A stretch of 16,078 bases of DNA from an uncultured Eubacteriales bacterium. Its GTDB lineage: Bacteria > Bacillota > Clostridia > Christensenellales > CAG-138. The position numbers were made by a program, and so were the translations under genes. Positions 7,753-14,326 of this stretch are shown here, piece after piece. The stretch spans positions 1 through 16,078 of the forward strand of contig UQOG01000034.1 of assembly GCA_900542615.1 (NCBI GenBank). Direction: 5' to 3'. The notes beneath the pieces are model-generated. The model was given only the letters and a program-made list of their open reading frames with translations. It was not told the DNA's origin and made no database searches. Within the stretch, counting starts at the first letter, position 1, and each line of letters begins with the position of its first letter.

Positions 7753-8781
7753 TCAATCAGCACCCACCCATTTGCTGCAATTGTGTTCCATATTGGCTAC
7801 GCCGAACACCCAGCCGCCGGGCCGCACCATGTAGTTGCGGCAGCCGTAGAAGATCATCCCGTCGCAGGGGCTGCGCAGCTCCTCCAGCACCTCGAAGGTC
7901 TTGGGGTCGATGACCCGGGCCAGCAGCTGATCCCGCTTCACCGGGGTCAGGGCGCCGGCGCTGGGGAGAGCCAGCTCCACGTAGCCGCCGTTTTTCGGGG
8001 ATACCCGGAAATATTCCCCCACCTCCAGGTATTGTTCGCAGTAGGGGATCTCCCCTTCCAGCATACCCAGGAAGCTGAGGTTGCCCAACAGGCCCCGGAT
8101 ATTATCCTGGATCCAGGCGTCCTCTTGGGCCTGGCCAAAGCCCAGGCCGCCGATCTCCGGCACGATGGCCGGCACCCCGTATTTCAGCCCGGCGCAACCC
8201 ATGGCGTTGCGGGCGCTGTGGGTGCCCTGGTTGAGCCGCATGGCGTGGAGCACCGGGAAGCAATAGGCCTTGGCCATACCCCGGCTGATCCGCACCAGCT
8301 CCGCGTCCGGGTAATCCGAACCATAGCCGATGTCCGCCATCCGGTTGCCCCAGGTCCCCACATGGTAGTCGATCAGGTAATCCGCCTTGGAGAGGAAGTT
8401 TTCCTCCACGCAGCGGCAGATCAGGTTGGTAAGGCAGTTGTACCGGCCGTCAAAGGAACGGTTGGCGTCCGGCTCGTCGGAATTATCCATGACGCACCGG
8501 GTGTTGGTATTGAAGGCGGACTCGTTGGCCACCGGAATGGCGATGACGGTCCCCTTGAGCTTGCCAAGGTCCAGGGCCTTAAACAGGGCCCGGATGATCA
8601 GCACGGAAAACCATTCCTCCCCGTGGAGCATGGAGGTGATCAACAGGGTAGGGCCGGGTTCCCGGCCGGTGAGCACATGGGCGGTCATGTTCACATCCAC
8701 CCCCAGGTCCTTGGTGACCGGCACGGTGATGATCTGATGGTCCATGGGCTTGAGGGTATGCCCGCAAAGCTGGTCTAACAT
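7753..8781 (-). CDS. AstE/AspA-type zinc deacylase (succinylglutamate desuccinylase/aspartoacylase family)
   Basis: This 342-residue, M14-like zinc enzyme is expected to remove an acyl group from an N-acyl amino acid. Zinc and catalytic positions are visible: H53 and E56 in HGEE, the substrate-arginine motif N107-R108 (DANRSF), H140 in DYHVG, and the likely general-base E209 in VPEIGG. From about 250 to the end is the beta-rich C-terminal domain usual for the family (SPCDGMIFYGCRNYMVRPGG). The family includes AstE, aspartoacylase and DoeB-like N-acetyl-diaminobutyrate deacetylases; the acyl group here is not known. ATG 8781 is preceded by an AAGGACAAGG stretch. It sits between the M19-like gene and the binding protein, so it probably processes what the transporter imports. 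Confidence 0.85.
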   Translation of the reverse strand: MLDQLCGHTLKPMDHQIITVPVTKDLGVDVNMTAHVLTGREPGPTLLITSMLHGEEWFSVLIIRALFKALDLGKLKGTVIAIPVANESAFNTNTRCVMDNSDEPDANRSFDGRYNCLTNLICRCVEENFLSKADYLIDYHVGTWGNRMADIGYGSDYPDAELVRISRGMAKAYCFPVLHAMRLNQGTHSARNAMGCAGLKYGVPAIVPEIGGLGFGQAQEDAWIQDNIRGLLGNLSFLGMLEGEIPYCEQYLEVGEYFRVSPKNGGYVELALPSAGALTPVKRDQLLARVIDPKTFEVLEELRSPCDGMIFYGCRNYMVRPGGWVFGVANMEHNCSKWVGAD

Positions 8782-8811
8782 AGGCTTGCCTTGTCCTTTC
8801 TAAGGGTTCGC

Positions 8812-9810
8812 TTATTTCCAGTTGGCCTTGAGCACCCGCAGGAAGTTGCCGCCGGTGAGCTTTTTGATATCCTCGTCGGAATAGCCCCGGCCCCGCATGG
8901 CCTCGATCACGTTGTTGATCTCCCAGGAGCCCCGCACGCCGATGGCATGGCGCACGTCGGGGTCCACGCCCACCTTCTGGTTGTACTCCTCCACCACGGG
9001 GGCGTACAGGGTGGCCTGCTCCACGATGCCGGAACGGTCCTCGTTATCGTCCAGGGTGCTGTCGCCGCCGAAGCCCACGTAATCGATGCCGATCAGGTTC
9101 ACCACATAGTCCACATGGTCCAGGTAATCGTCCATGGTGGGCCGCTTGCCGGTCTCGGGCTTCCAGCACAGGGGGCCCCAGGGGGACAGGCCGATGACGC
9201 CGCCGTTCTCCTTGAGGAGCTTGAGGGCTTCATCGCTCTTGTTGCGCACGTTGGGGGTAACGGCAGCCGCGCCGGCGTGGGAGATCACCACGGGCTTTTC
9301 GCTGTAGCGGATGATGTCCAGGGTGGTTTGGGGGCCGCAGTGGGAGCCGTCCGCCACCATGCCCAGCCGGTTCATGGCCTTGAGGGCCTGGCGGCCGAAA
9401 TCCGTAAGGCCGGAATCCTTGCTTTCCAGGCAGCCGCAGCCGATGTAATTGGCCTTGTTGTAGGTCATCTGCACCACCCGGATGCCCAGCTCATACACAG
9501 CCCGGAGCTTTTCCAGGGAATTTTCGATGCAATGGGGGTTTTGGAAGCCCAGGATCACGCCGATCTTGCCCTGGGCCTTGGCCTGCTCCAACTCCGCGAT
9601 GGTGCGTACCACCATCAGCCCGGAAGCCGGGTCGTCCGCCATATTGTAGATGCCGCCGATGTTATGGGCCAGCGCCAACAGGCCCTCGCCCTCCCCGGGG
9701 GTGGTGAGGAAAAAGGCGGTCAAAGGGGAATCCTTGACCTTTTGGGTCACGCCGGTGAAATCTTCTTCCGCAAAGGCGCATCCGTCGATCACATACATAT
9801 CCGACAACAT
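8812..9810 (-). CDS. M19 (renal/membrane dipeptidase) family protein with altered metal ligands
   Basis: This 332-residue cytoplasmic TIM-barrel protein resembles M19 dipeptidases along its whole length: GLTDFGRQALKAMNRLGM, then SH (H157), KPVVISH (H178), VRN (R189) and VGFGGD (D250). Two canonical sites are changed. The first-strand HxD ligands of DGHxD are replaced (VIDGCAFA: C11 and F13). The bridging Glu of the usual GVEGGHSI stretch is Gln (LGFQNPHCI, Q90). The beta-metal histidines and the late Asp remain. It may bind one metal, have a different activity, or be non-catalytic. I chose ATG 9810 because GGGAGG lies 12 bases upstream, just past the previous stop. A longer open frame reaching 9948 runs into the deacylase gene and lacks support. 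Operon position suggests a role in dipeptide or acyl-peptide handling. Confidence 0.85.
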   Translation of the reverse strand: MLSDMYVIDGCAFAEEDFTGVTQKVKDSPLTAFFLTTPGEGEGLLALAHNIGGIYNMADDPASGLMVVRTIAELEQAKAQGKIGVILGFQNPHCIENSLEKLRAVYELGIRVVQMTYNKANYIGCGCLESKDSGLTDFGRQALKAMNRLGMVADGSHCGPQTTLDIIRYSEKPVVISHAGAAAVTPNVRNKSDEALKLLKENGGVIGLSPWGPLCWKPETGKRPTMDDYLDHVDYVVNLIGIDYVGFGGDSTLDDNEDRSGIVEQATLYAPVVEEYNQKVGVDPDVRHAIGVRGSWEINNVIEAMRGRGYSDEDIKKLTGGNFLRVLKANWK

Positions 9811-9829
9811 GATGGTTTTAAACCTCCCT

Positions 9830-11560
9830 TTATTGATGGCGTAAAATCCGGCCGGCACGCCGTCCGGTAAAGCCCTGTTGATCCACTTCCACCGCCCCGT
9901 TGACCACCACCATGGGGATGCCTTCGGGATAGACCCGGGGCTCCACATAGTTTTCGTTGGTCTTGAGGCGCTTCAGATCCAATACCACCAGGTCGGCGAA
10001 ATTGCCCACCCGGATCTCGCCCCGGCCGGGGATCTCCAGGAACTGGGCCACGGCGCCGGTCATCTTGCGGATGGTCTCCTCCAGGGTAGGGGCGGGGAAT
10101 TGGAGGATGTATTTGGGGAAGGCGCAATAGGTATGGGGATGGGGCAGCAGCTCGGGCAGCTCCATATCCCGGCCGTAGGTGCCTTCCAAATCAAAGGCAT
10201 AGGTATCCGTGCAGGGGGAACCCTTGGGATGGGCCAGCAGGCCCCGGATCTCCCCGTCGGACTTTTTGTTTTCCTCGATGGGAATGCGGGGCTCCTCCAG
10301 CAGCAGGGCCATGACGGCCTCCATGGAGGACGTCCCCAGCAGCCGGCCGATCTCCCGGAGGGTCTTGCCGGCGTATTTGGGGTTCTGGCTGGGGCCGATG
10401 GAAATGGCCTCGTCCCAGCAGGGGTTCACCTTGGGGTTGAGGGCGTACCAGGCGCCCCCTTCCAGCTTTTCGATAAGCTCGGTACGGAAATCCCGGGCCC
10501 CCAGGTTGCGGATGAAGCCGCTGAGGGAGCCTGCCTGGCGCACCCAAGGCATGAGCTTGGAGGCCAGGAAGGGGATCATGGCAATGCCGCCGCTGCGGCC
10601 GGGGATCACGTCAAAGGCAGCCTGGGCGCCCTTTTGCAGATACCCGTCGAAGACATCCAACGTCACCTTGGCGGCGTATCGGTCCATATCCTCGTTGGGG
10701 GGATAGATATCAAAGCCGGTGGAGATATGGGAGACCTGGGTCTTGACCCCGGCCGCCATGCCGATCTCCAGGGCCTCTACGATGCCCGCCAGCTTATTGG
10801 GCTTTTCCGGCGTACCTACCCGCACGCCCGTGCGCTTCCAGTGGGTGAAATACATGCCCCCCTGGCGGCCGGCGTGGCGCATCAGCTCGATGATCTCCGC
10901 CGGGTCCGCGTAGGCGCTGGGGGGATAATCCCGGCCCGTGGAAAGGCCCCAGGCCCCGCAGGCCATGGCCTCGTCCACGCAGGCCTTCATCTCATCCATC
11001 TCCCGGGGGGTGGGGGCCCTGCGCTGATCCAGGCCCATCACGTCCGCCCGCACCTGGCTGTGGCCCAGCAGGGTAATCATGTTGCAGCCCATGCCCTGGC
11101 GTTCCACCCGGTCCAGATATTCCCCAAAGGACCGCCAATCGATCCGGATGCCCGCCTTTTTTTCGATGCCGGCAATGGCCTTTTCCACAGGCTGGATGGT
11201 GGTCTGGCCATAGATGTAGGGGTCGATGGCGTCCCACATATCGTATTCCCAATATTTGCGCATCCAATAGCGGCGGATGGGCGCATTGGAATCCCCGCAC
11301 TGGCCGCCCACAAAGGTGGTGATGCCCTGGCGGACATAACTCTCGCAATCCGGATATAGGAAAATGGAACAATCCGCGTGGGAATGGGGGTCGATGAACC
11401 CCGGGGTCACCACCATGCCGGACACGTCCACGGCGTTTTCCGCCTGCTGGATCTCCCCGATGGCGGCGATCTTGTCCCCAGCGATCCCCAGATCCGCCTG
11501 GTAGGCGGGCTTCCCTGTGCCATCGATCACGGTGGCGTTTTTGAGCACCAAGGAATACAT
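9830..11560 (-). CDS. N-acyl-D-amino-acid deacylase (D-aminoacylase family)
   Basis: This 576-residue amidohydrolase-superfamily enzyme probably hydrolyses N-acyl-D-amino acids to the free D-amino acid and an acid. A beta-sandwich N-terminus leads to PGFIDPHSHAD (H59, H61). The bridging-cysteine site is GGQCG (C88), followed by GHSQVR (H167), YFTHWKR (H240) and QVSHIST (H278). The late barrel Asp is D452 in HPKGSPCTDTYAF. The C-terminus GEIRVGNFADLVVLD closes the sandwich. This is the ligand set of D-aminoacylase rather than dihydroorotase or hydantoinase. ATG 11560 follows AAGGAAGG. It lies 26 bases after proC and 19 bases before the M19-like gene. Alternative substrates within the family, such as N-acyl-D-Glu or D-Asp, cannot be separated by eye. 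Confidence 0.87.
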   Translation of the reverse strand: MYSLVLKNATVIDGTGKPAYQADLGIAGDKIAAIGEIQQAENAVDVSGMVVTPGFIDPHSHADCSIFLYPDCESYVRQGITTFVGGQCGDSNAPIRRYWMRKYWEYDMWDAIDPYIYGQTTIQPVEKAIAGIEKKAGIRIDWRSFGEYLDRVERQGMGCNMITLLGHSQVRADVMGLDQRRAPTPREMDEMKACVDEAMACGAWGLSTGRDYPPSAYADPAEIIELMRHAGRQGGMYFTHWKRTGVRVGTPEKPNKLAGIVEALEIGMAAGVKTQVSHISTGFDIYPPNEDMDRYAAKVTLDVFDGYLQKGAQAAFDVIPGRSGGIAMIPFLASKLMPWVRQAGSLSGFIRNLGARDFRTELIEKLEGGAWYALNPKVNPCWDEAISIGPSQNPKYAGKTLREIGRLLGTSSMEAVMALLLEEPRIPIEENKKSDGEIRGLLAHPKGSPCTDTYAFDLEGTYGRDMELPELLPHPHTYCAFPKYILQFPAPTLEETIRKMTGAVAQFLEIPGRGEIRVGNFADLVVLDLKRLKTNENYVEPRVYPEGIPMVVVNGAVEVDQQGFTGRRAGRILRHQ

Positions 11561-11586
11561 GGGAAACCTTCCTTTCTAATTTACCG

Positions 11587-12423
11587 TTAGGCTTTTTCCG
11601 CCACTTCCCGCATCCGGGTGACGCCGGCCACTACCGCGTCCGCCACGGCGCCCCGGAAGCCCTTTTGCTCCAGGGCGTGGACGCCTGCAATGGTGGCCCC
11701 GCCAGGGGAGCATACGTTGTCCTTGAGGGCGCCGGGATGCTCGCCGGTCTCCATGACCATCTTGCCGGCGCCGATGAGGGTCTGGGCGGCCAGCTTCAAA
11801 GCCATATCCCGGCTCAACCCCATTTCCACGCCCCCGTCCGCCATGGCCTCGATGAATAGATATGCATAGGCGGGACCGCAGCCGCTGACGCTGGTGAGGG
11901 GGTCGATGAGGGACTCCGGCAGCAGGTAGGCGATGCCCACCGCGTTGAAGATATCCAGGGCGATCTGGCCGCTGGCTTGGGTGGCGTTTTTACCCAGGGC
12001 GACCCCGGCTGCCCCCGCGTGGACCCGGGCCGGGGTGTTGGGCATGACCCGTACCACCGGCGCCTCGGCGATATAGGACTCCAGGTAATCCAGCGTGACC
12101 CCGCCGATGATGGAGATCACGGTGTGCTGGGCCTTATTCAGCAGGGACGCCACCTGGCGCAGCACGGGATCCGCCATTTGCGGCGTAATGGCAAGCACCA
12201 GCACCTCCGCCGCAGCCAGGGCCTTTTGCAGGTTTTCCGGGGTGTTGTCCCAGGCGTGGAGCCCGTATTTCTCTGCCAACTCCTCCCGCCGGGGCGCATA
12301 TACGTCCAGCACCGTCAGGTCGTCCGCTTTGAGGATGCCGTTGCTGAGTAGGCCGCTGAAAATAGCTTCCCCCATGCGGCCGCCGCCGATGAATACCGTC
12401 TTTTGTCCCAGGAATCGATCCAT
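11587..12423 (-). CDS. proC: Pyrroline-5-carboxylate reductase
   Basis: This 278-residue enzyme reduces 1-pyrroline-5-carboxylate to proline with NAD(P)H in the cytoplasm. The Rossmann dinucleotide motif is FIGGGRMGEAI (11-21). Substrate and signature regions are VMPNTPA (127-132), SVSGCGPAYAYLFIEAMAD (178-196) and the P5CR signature LKDNVCSPGGATIAGVHALE (233-252). An Asp (D40) sits at the end of the second beta strand where NADPH-preferring forms often have Asn or Arg, hinting at NADH use (inference). ATG 12423 has GGAG nine bases upstream. An in-frame extension to 12540 is rejected because it has no ribosome site and is not family-like. It heads the operon behind the promoter near 12610, which is unusual for a biosynthetic proC. 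It may serve ornithine or proline interconversion in peptide fermentation. Confidence 0.92.
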   Translation of the reverse strand: MDRFLGQKTVFIGGGRMGEAIFSGLLSNGILKADDLTVLDVYAPRREELAEKYGLHAWDNTPENLQKALAAAEVLVLAITPQMADPVLRQVASLLNKAQHTVISIIGGVTLDYLESYIAEAPVVRVMPNTPARVHAGAAGVALGKNATQASGQIALDIFNAVGIAYLLPESLIDPLTSVSGCGPAYAYLFIEAMADGGVEMGLSRDMALKLAAQTLIGAGKMVMETGEHPGALKDNVCSPGGATIAGVHALEQKGFRGAVADAVVAGVTRMREVAEKA

Positions 12424-12576
12424 TCCATCCGTCTCCTTTTGAAGTAAATTGTGATAAAAATATACCCCTTGTCCGCCCCTTTTCAACCCGTTGCCCCAGG
12501 AGGGACGCCCCGGCGCCTGGCCGGGTGGCAAAGCCGGCAAACAAGGAGGAATTAAGGTTAGCTTTATTAAAATTTA
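12424..12576 (-). promoter_or_regulatory. Long untranslated leader of the peptide operon
   Basis: From the predicted start near 12576 to the proC ATG lie about 150 bases with no supported start codon. The middle is GC-rich and able to fold; the last 40 bases are AT-rich. It carries CTCCTT (12543-12548 on the minus strand), complementary to the AAGGAG ribosome site of proC (12433-12438). I see no T-box core, no known riboswitch consensus and no leader peptide with a good ribosome site. Its function is unknown. Confidence 0.4.
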
Positions 12577-12582
12577 TAGATA

Positions 12583-12612
12583 ATAATATAATAAGAAGCC
12601 CATGATTGTCAA
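12583..12612 (-). promoter_or_regulatory. Promoter of the peptide operon (upstream of proC)
   Basis: On the minus strand there is a perfect -35 TTGACA (12607-12612). A -10 follows, either TATTAT (12583-12588, 18-base spacer) or TATATT (12585-12590, 16-base spacer), each with one mismatch to consensus. The surrounding sequence is clearly AT-rich compared with the genes. It is the only strong promoter seen upstream of the ten-gene run. The dyad found at the regulator promoter is absent here. Confidence 0.75.
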
Positions 12613-12643
12613 TGGCATATCAATACAATTTTTCCCCGGCAAA

Positions 12644-12667
12644 GGCTGGTTGATTATGCAACCGGCC
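12644..12667 (-). terminator. Possible weak terminator of the YkvI-like gene
   Basis: On the minus strand, 15 bases past the stop, a nine-position stem with one mismatch encloses CATAAT and is followed by TTTGCC. The poor U-run makes it weak. An alternative 6-bp pairing (gcaacc with ggttgc) overlaps it. Readthrough from the YkvI-like gene into the operon promoter region is possible. Confidence 0.35.
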
Positions 12668-12681
12668 CCAAGGTTGCATCC

Positions 12682-13809
12682 TTAGCCGGCGGAAGCGCCG
12701 GAGATCCCCGCGTTGGGCCGGTTGCCGGGTTTTTTGTGGGGAGCCTTTTCCCGCAGCCGGCGGAACAGCACCGCGCAAAAGGGGATCAGGGATAGATAGC
12801 CCATGTAGGGATACAGCAGGTTCACCAGCTTGCCGAAGGGCAGCATACCGCCCAGGCAGGCAAAGGCCACCAGCCCCGCCGCCACCAGGCGGAAGCGGGG
12901 GCTTTTTTCGTTTTTGCAAAGCCGGTGGCAGGCGGTCCACAGCATGGGGGCGGCGGAGGTAAAGATGCCCAGGAACATCACCAGGGTAAAGACCAGGCCC
13001 AGCTTGGGATAGATCTGCTCCGCCAGGAACACCGTGGGGATCCCCCGGGTATACACGTCCTGCAAAGATGCCAGGATGGCCAGGCTTACCACGGCGGCGC
13101 TGGCGGTGAAAAACAGGCAGCCGATGCCGGCGCTTTGCCAGGGGAGCTTGCCCTGCATATTTTTACCCATGCCCGCCAGAAACGGGAACATGGCCAAGGA
13201 GCAGAAGGCGGCATAGGTGATGCCGCTCAGCCACCACCAGGGGGTAGCCTTGGCCAGGGGCAGGGTATGGAGGAGCTGATCCGCCTGGGGCAGCTGCCGG
13301 GCGTTTTGCAGCAGGCTGACCACGCCGATCACCAGAATAAAACAGATCACCACCGGCCCGATCCGGCCCAGGATGGATACCAGCTTGCCCATGCCCAGCA
13401 GCACCGCGCACAGGGACAGAAGGGCGATGGCCAATCGTCCCACCAGGGGATGGAGCCCAAAGGATTCCGTGAGCAGGGAGCCCGCGCCGGAGAGCATCAC
13501 GATGAAGATCATATATAGGAAAACCGGCAGCAGCCAGCCCAGAACCCGGCCGATCCCCCTGCCGCACAGATGGCAGAAGGCGTCGTTTACATCCCCCTCT
13601 CCCAGGTCCCGGCTGCCTGCAAGCACCGCCCAGGCAAACAGGAACATGGCGGCAAAGGTCAGGCCGCAGCCCGCCAGGATGCCGGCGGAACCGTATACGG
13701 CGAAAAACTGCATAATCTCCTGGCCGCTGGCAAAGCCGGAGCCGATCAGGGCGGCCACCAGGGCGCCGCCGTAAAGGAAGGGATTCTTGCTGGGTTTGTG
13801 CTGGTCCAT
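12682..13809 (-). CDS. YkvI-family membrane transporter
   Basis: This 375-residue polytopic membrane protein has about ten hydrophobic segments. The N-terminal helix pair (GGALVAALIGSGFASGQEIM, then a Gly/Ala/Phe-rich helix) is characteristic of the YkvI family, which is related to amino-acid/cation symporters of the APC/LeuT-like fold. The unwound-helix glycines (GSGFASGQE) sit where related transporters bind substrate or sodium. The C-terminal 25 residues are basic and Pro/Gly-rich, probably cytoplasmic. I chose ATG 13809 because AGGGTGG lies about eight bases upstream. A GTG at 13821 has no spaced ribosome site. Substrate is unknown; an amino acid or peptide product would fit the neighbouring cassette. 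It has its own promoter (13926-13955). Confidence 0.82.
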   Translation of the reverse strand: MDQHKPSKNPFLYGGALVAALIGSGFASGQEIMQFFAVYGSAGILAGCGLTFAAMFLFAWAVLAGSRDLGEGDVNDAFCHLCGRGIGRVLGWLLPVFLYMIFIVMLSGAGSLLTESFGLHPLVGRLAIALLSLCAVLLGMGKLVSILGRIGPVVICFILVIGVVSLLQNARQLPQADQLLHTLPLAKATPWWWLSGITYAAFCSLAMFPFLAGMGKNMQGKLPWQSAGIGCLFFTASAAVVSLAILASLQDVYTRGIPTVFLAEQIYPKLGLVFTLVMFLGIFTSAAPMLWTACHRLCKNEKSPRFRLVAAGLVAFACLGGMLPFGKLVNLLYPYMGYLSLIPFCAVLFRRLREKAPHKKPGNRPNAGISGASAG

Positions 13810-13919
13810 ATTCACATCCACCCTGTAGGAAAGAATTAGACGAGGTTTGGTCCCATGGGCCGGGGCGGCCTGCGCCCTTGAAACCTGCCCGCGCCTCCCC
13901 GTATATGGCCAAACTTCGC
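13810..13919 (-). promoter_or_regulatory. Leader of the YkvI-like gene with competing pairings
   Basis: The roughly 110-base leader contains an early GTTTGG segment and a later AGGTTT segment. Both can pair with the same CCAAACCT stretch near its 3' end, the first imperfectly. Such an overlap permits alternative folds. No known riboswitch consensus was recognised and no U-run follows the second fold, so a classical attenuator is not shown. Confidence 0.3.
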
Positions 13920-13925
13920 TTCTAA

Positions 13926-13955
13926 ACTATACGAGGAAACCGAGCGGCGTGTCAA
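13926..13955 (-). promoter_or_regulatory. Promoter of the YkvI-like gene
   Basis: On the minus strand a perfect -35 TTGACA (13950-13955) is followed by an 18-base spacer and TATAGT (13926-13931, one mismatch). Transcription should start near 13919. This separates the transporter gene from the VWA gene upstream. Confidence 0.78.
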
Positions 13956-14220
13956 TATATAGGCTGTATTTTTTTGAAGCTATAATAAAAAAATATGGAC
14001 TGCAACCGGGGGAACGGTTTCGTATCATTCCCTTCGGGCAGCAAAAAAGGGCGGCAGCCGTGAAGGCTGCCGCCGCAGTCTGTCGAGAAACCCCCGGGGT
14101 TCGGGGGCCGCAGCCCCCAGAGGCTTTAATCGGATTTGGCGGCATGTACGGCAAATCCGCAAAAAGCCTTGCGTAGCAAGGGTTTCCCTGCATAGCTCCC
14201 TGGCCGCGCCGTAGGCGCAA

Positions 14221-14270
14221 GGGAGCTATGAAAACCTCGAAAAAGTGGCGCAAGCCACTTTTTCGACAGC
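14221..14270. repeat. 50-bp dispersed repeat, right copy
   Basis: This is 49/50 identical to bases 1-50 and in the same orientation, 14,220 bases apart. It includes the 12-bp stem with GCAA loop (14238-14249/14254-14265) and TTTTTCGACAG. Its first ten bases pair with 14191-14200. The pair brackets the regulator, the peptide operon and the YkvI-like gene. Confidence 0.9.
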
Positions 14271-14299
14271 CTGGGGCGGCAGCCGTAAAGGCTGCCGCC
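14238..14299 (-). terminator. Two-hairpin terminator after the VWA gene
   Basis: About 28 bases past the VWA stop, minus-strand RNA forms a 10-bp GC stem (14290-14299 with 14275-14284, five-base loop). A 12-bp stem with A5/T5 arms (14254-14265 with 14238-14249) follows. The arrangement is the same as that after the XRE gene at 18-81, suggesting that this element doubles as a terminator. Confidence 0.6.
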
Positions 14300-14326
14300 G
14301 CAAGGATTTGGGTATCCCCAAAGGGA

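Larger units (their letters stand above)
14050..14299. repeat. Intergenic cluster of about seven hairpins (composite repeat)
   Basis: This fills most of the gene-free stretch between the YkvI-like and VWA genes. In order: a 10-bp stem 14050-14059/14065-14074; linker cagtctgtcgagaaaccc (14076-14093); gggggc/gccccc at 14103-14118; a two-part stem 14121-14169 (aggcttt/aaagcct outside, cggatttg/caaatccg inside); a 6-bp stem 14167-14181; an 11-bp stem 14191-14201/14220-14230 with inner gcgcc/ggcgc; a 12-bp stem 14238-14265; and a 10-bp stem 14275-14284/14290-14299. Single units recur at both window ends. No coding capacity is supported. Confidence 0.8.

Noticed and set aside
9811..9948. N-terminal extension of the M19-like protein
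   Set aside because: It would run inside the 3' end of the deacylase gene, and its residues are the out-of-frame reading of that gene. The ATG at 9810 has a good ribosome site and matches the family start.
9878..11359. 493-codon open frame on the plus strand
   Set aside because: It is the antisense shadow of the D-aminoacylase gene and shows no family motif. The same applies to the long plus-strand frames at 915-2150, 2227-3228, 3242-4240, 7738-8778 and 8791-9870.
12424..12540. 39-residue N-terminal extension of ProC
   Set aside because: The Pro/Gly-rich sequence is unlike ProC and has no ribosome site, while GGAG precedes the ATG at 12423.
12424..12576. T-box or known riboswitch in the operon leader
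   Set aside because: No T-box AGGGTGGNACCGCG-type core, no terminator with U-run and no recognised aptamer consensus was seen.
13847..14253. Small open frames on both strands in the YkvI/VWA gap
   Set aside because: They overlap the promoter and the hairpin cluster, have no family-like sequence, and are explained by repeated GC-rich stems.
14191..14270. Insertion-sequence end or attachment site
   Set aside because: Inverted and direct repeats are present, but there is no transposase or integrase gene, no target duplication and no tRNA gene in the window.
14050..14299. CRISPR array
   Set aside because: The repeated units are hairpins of different sequence without regular spacing or unique spacers, and no cas gene is present.
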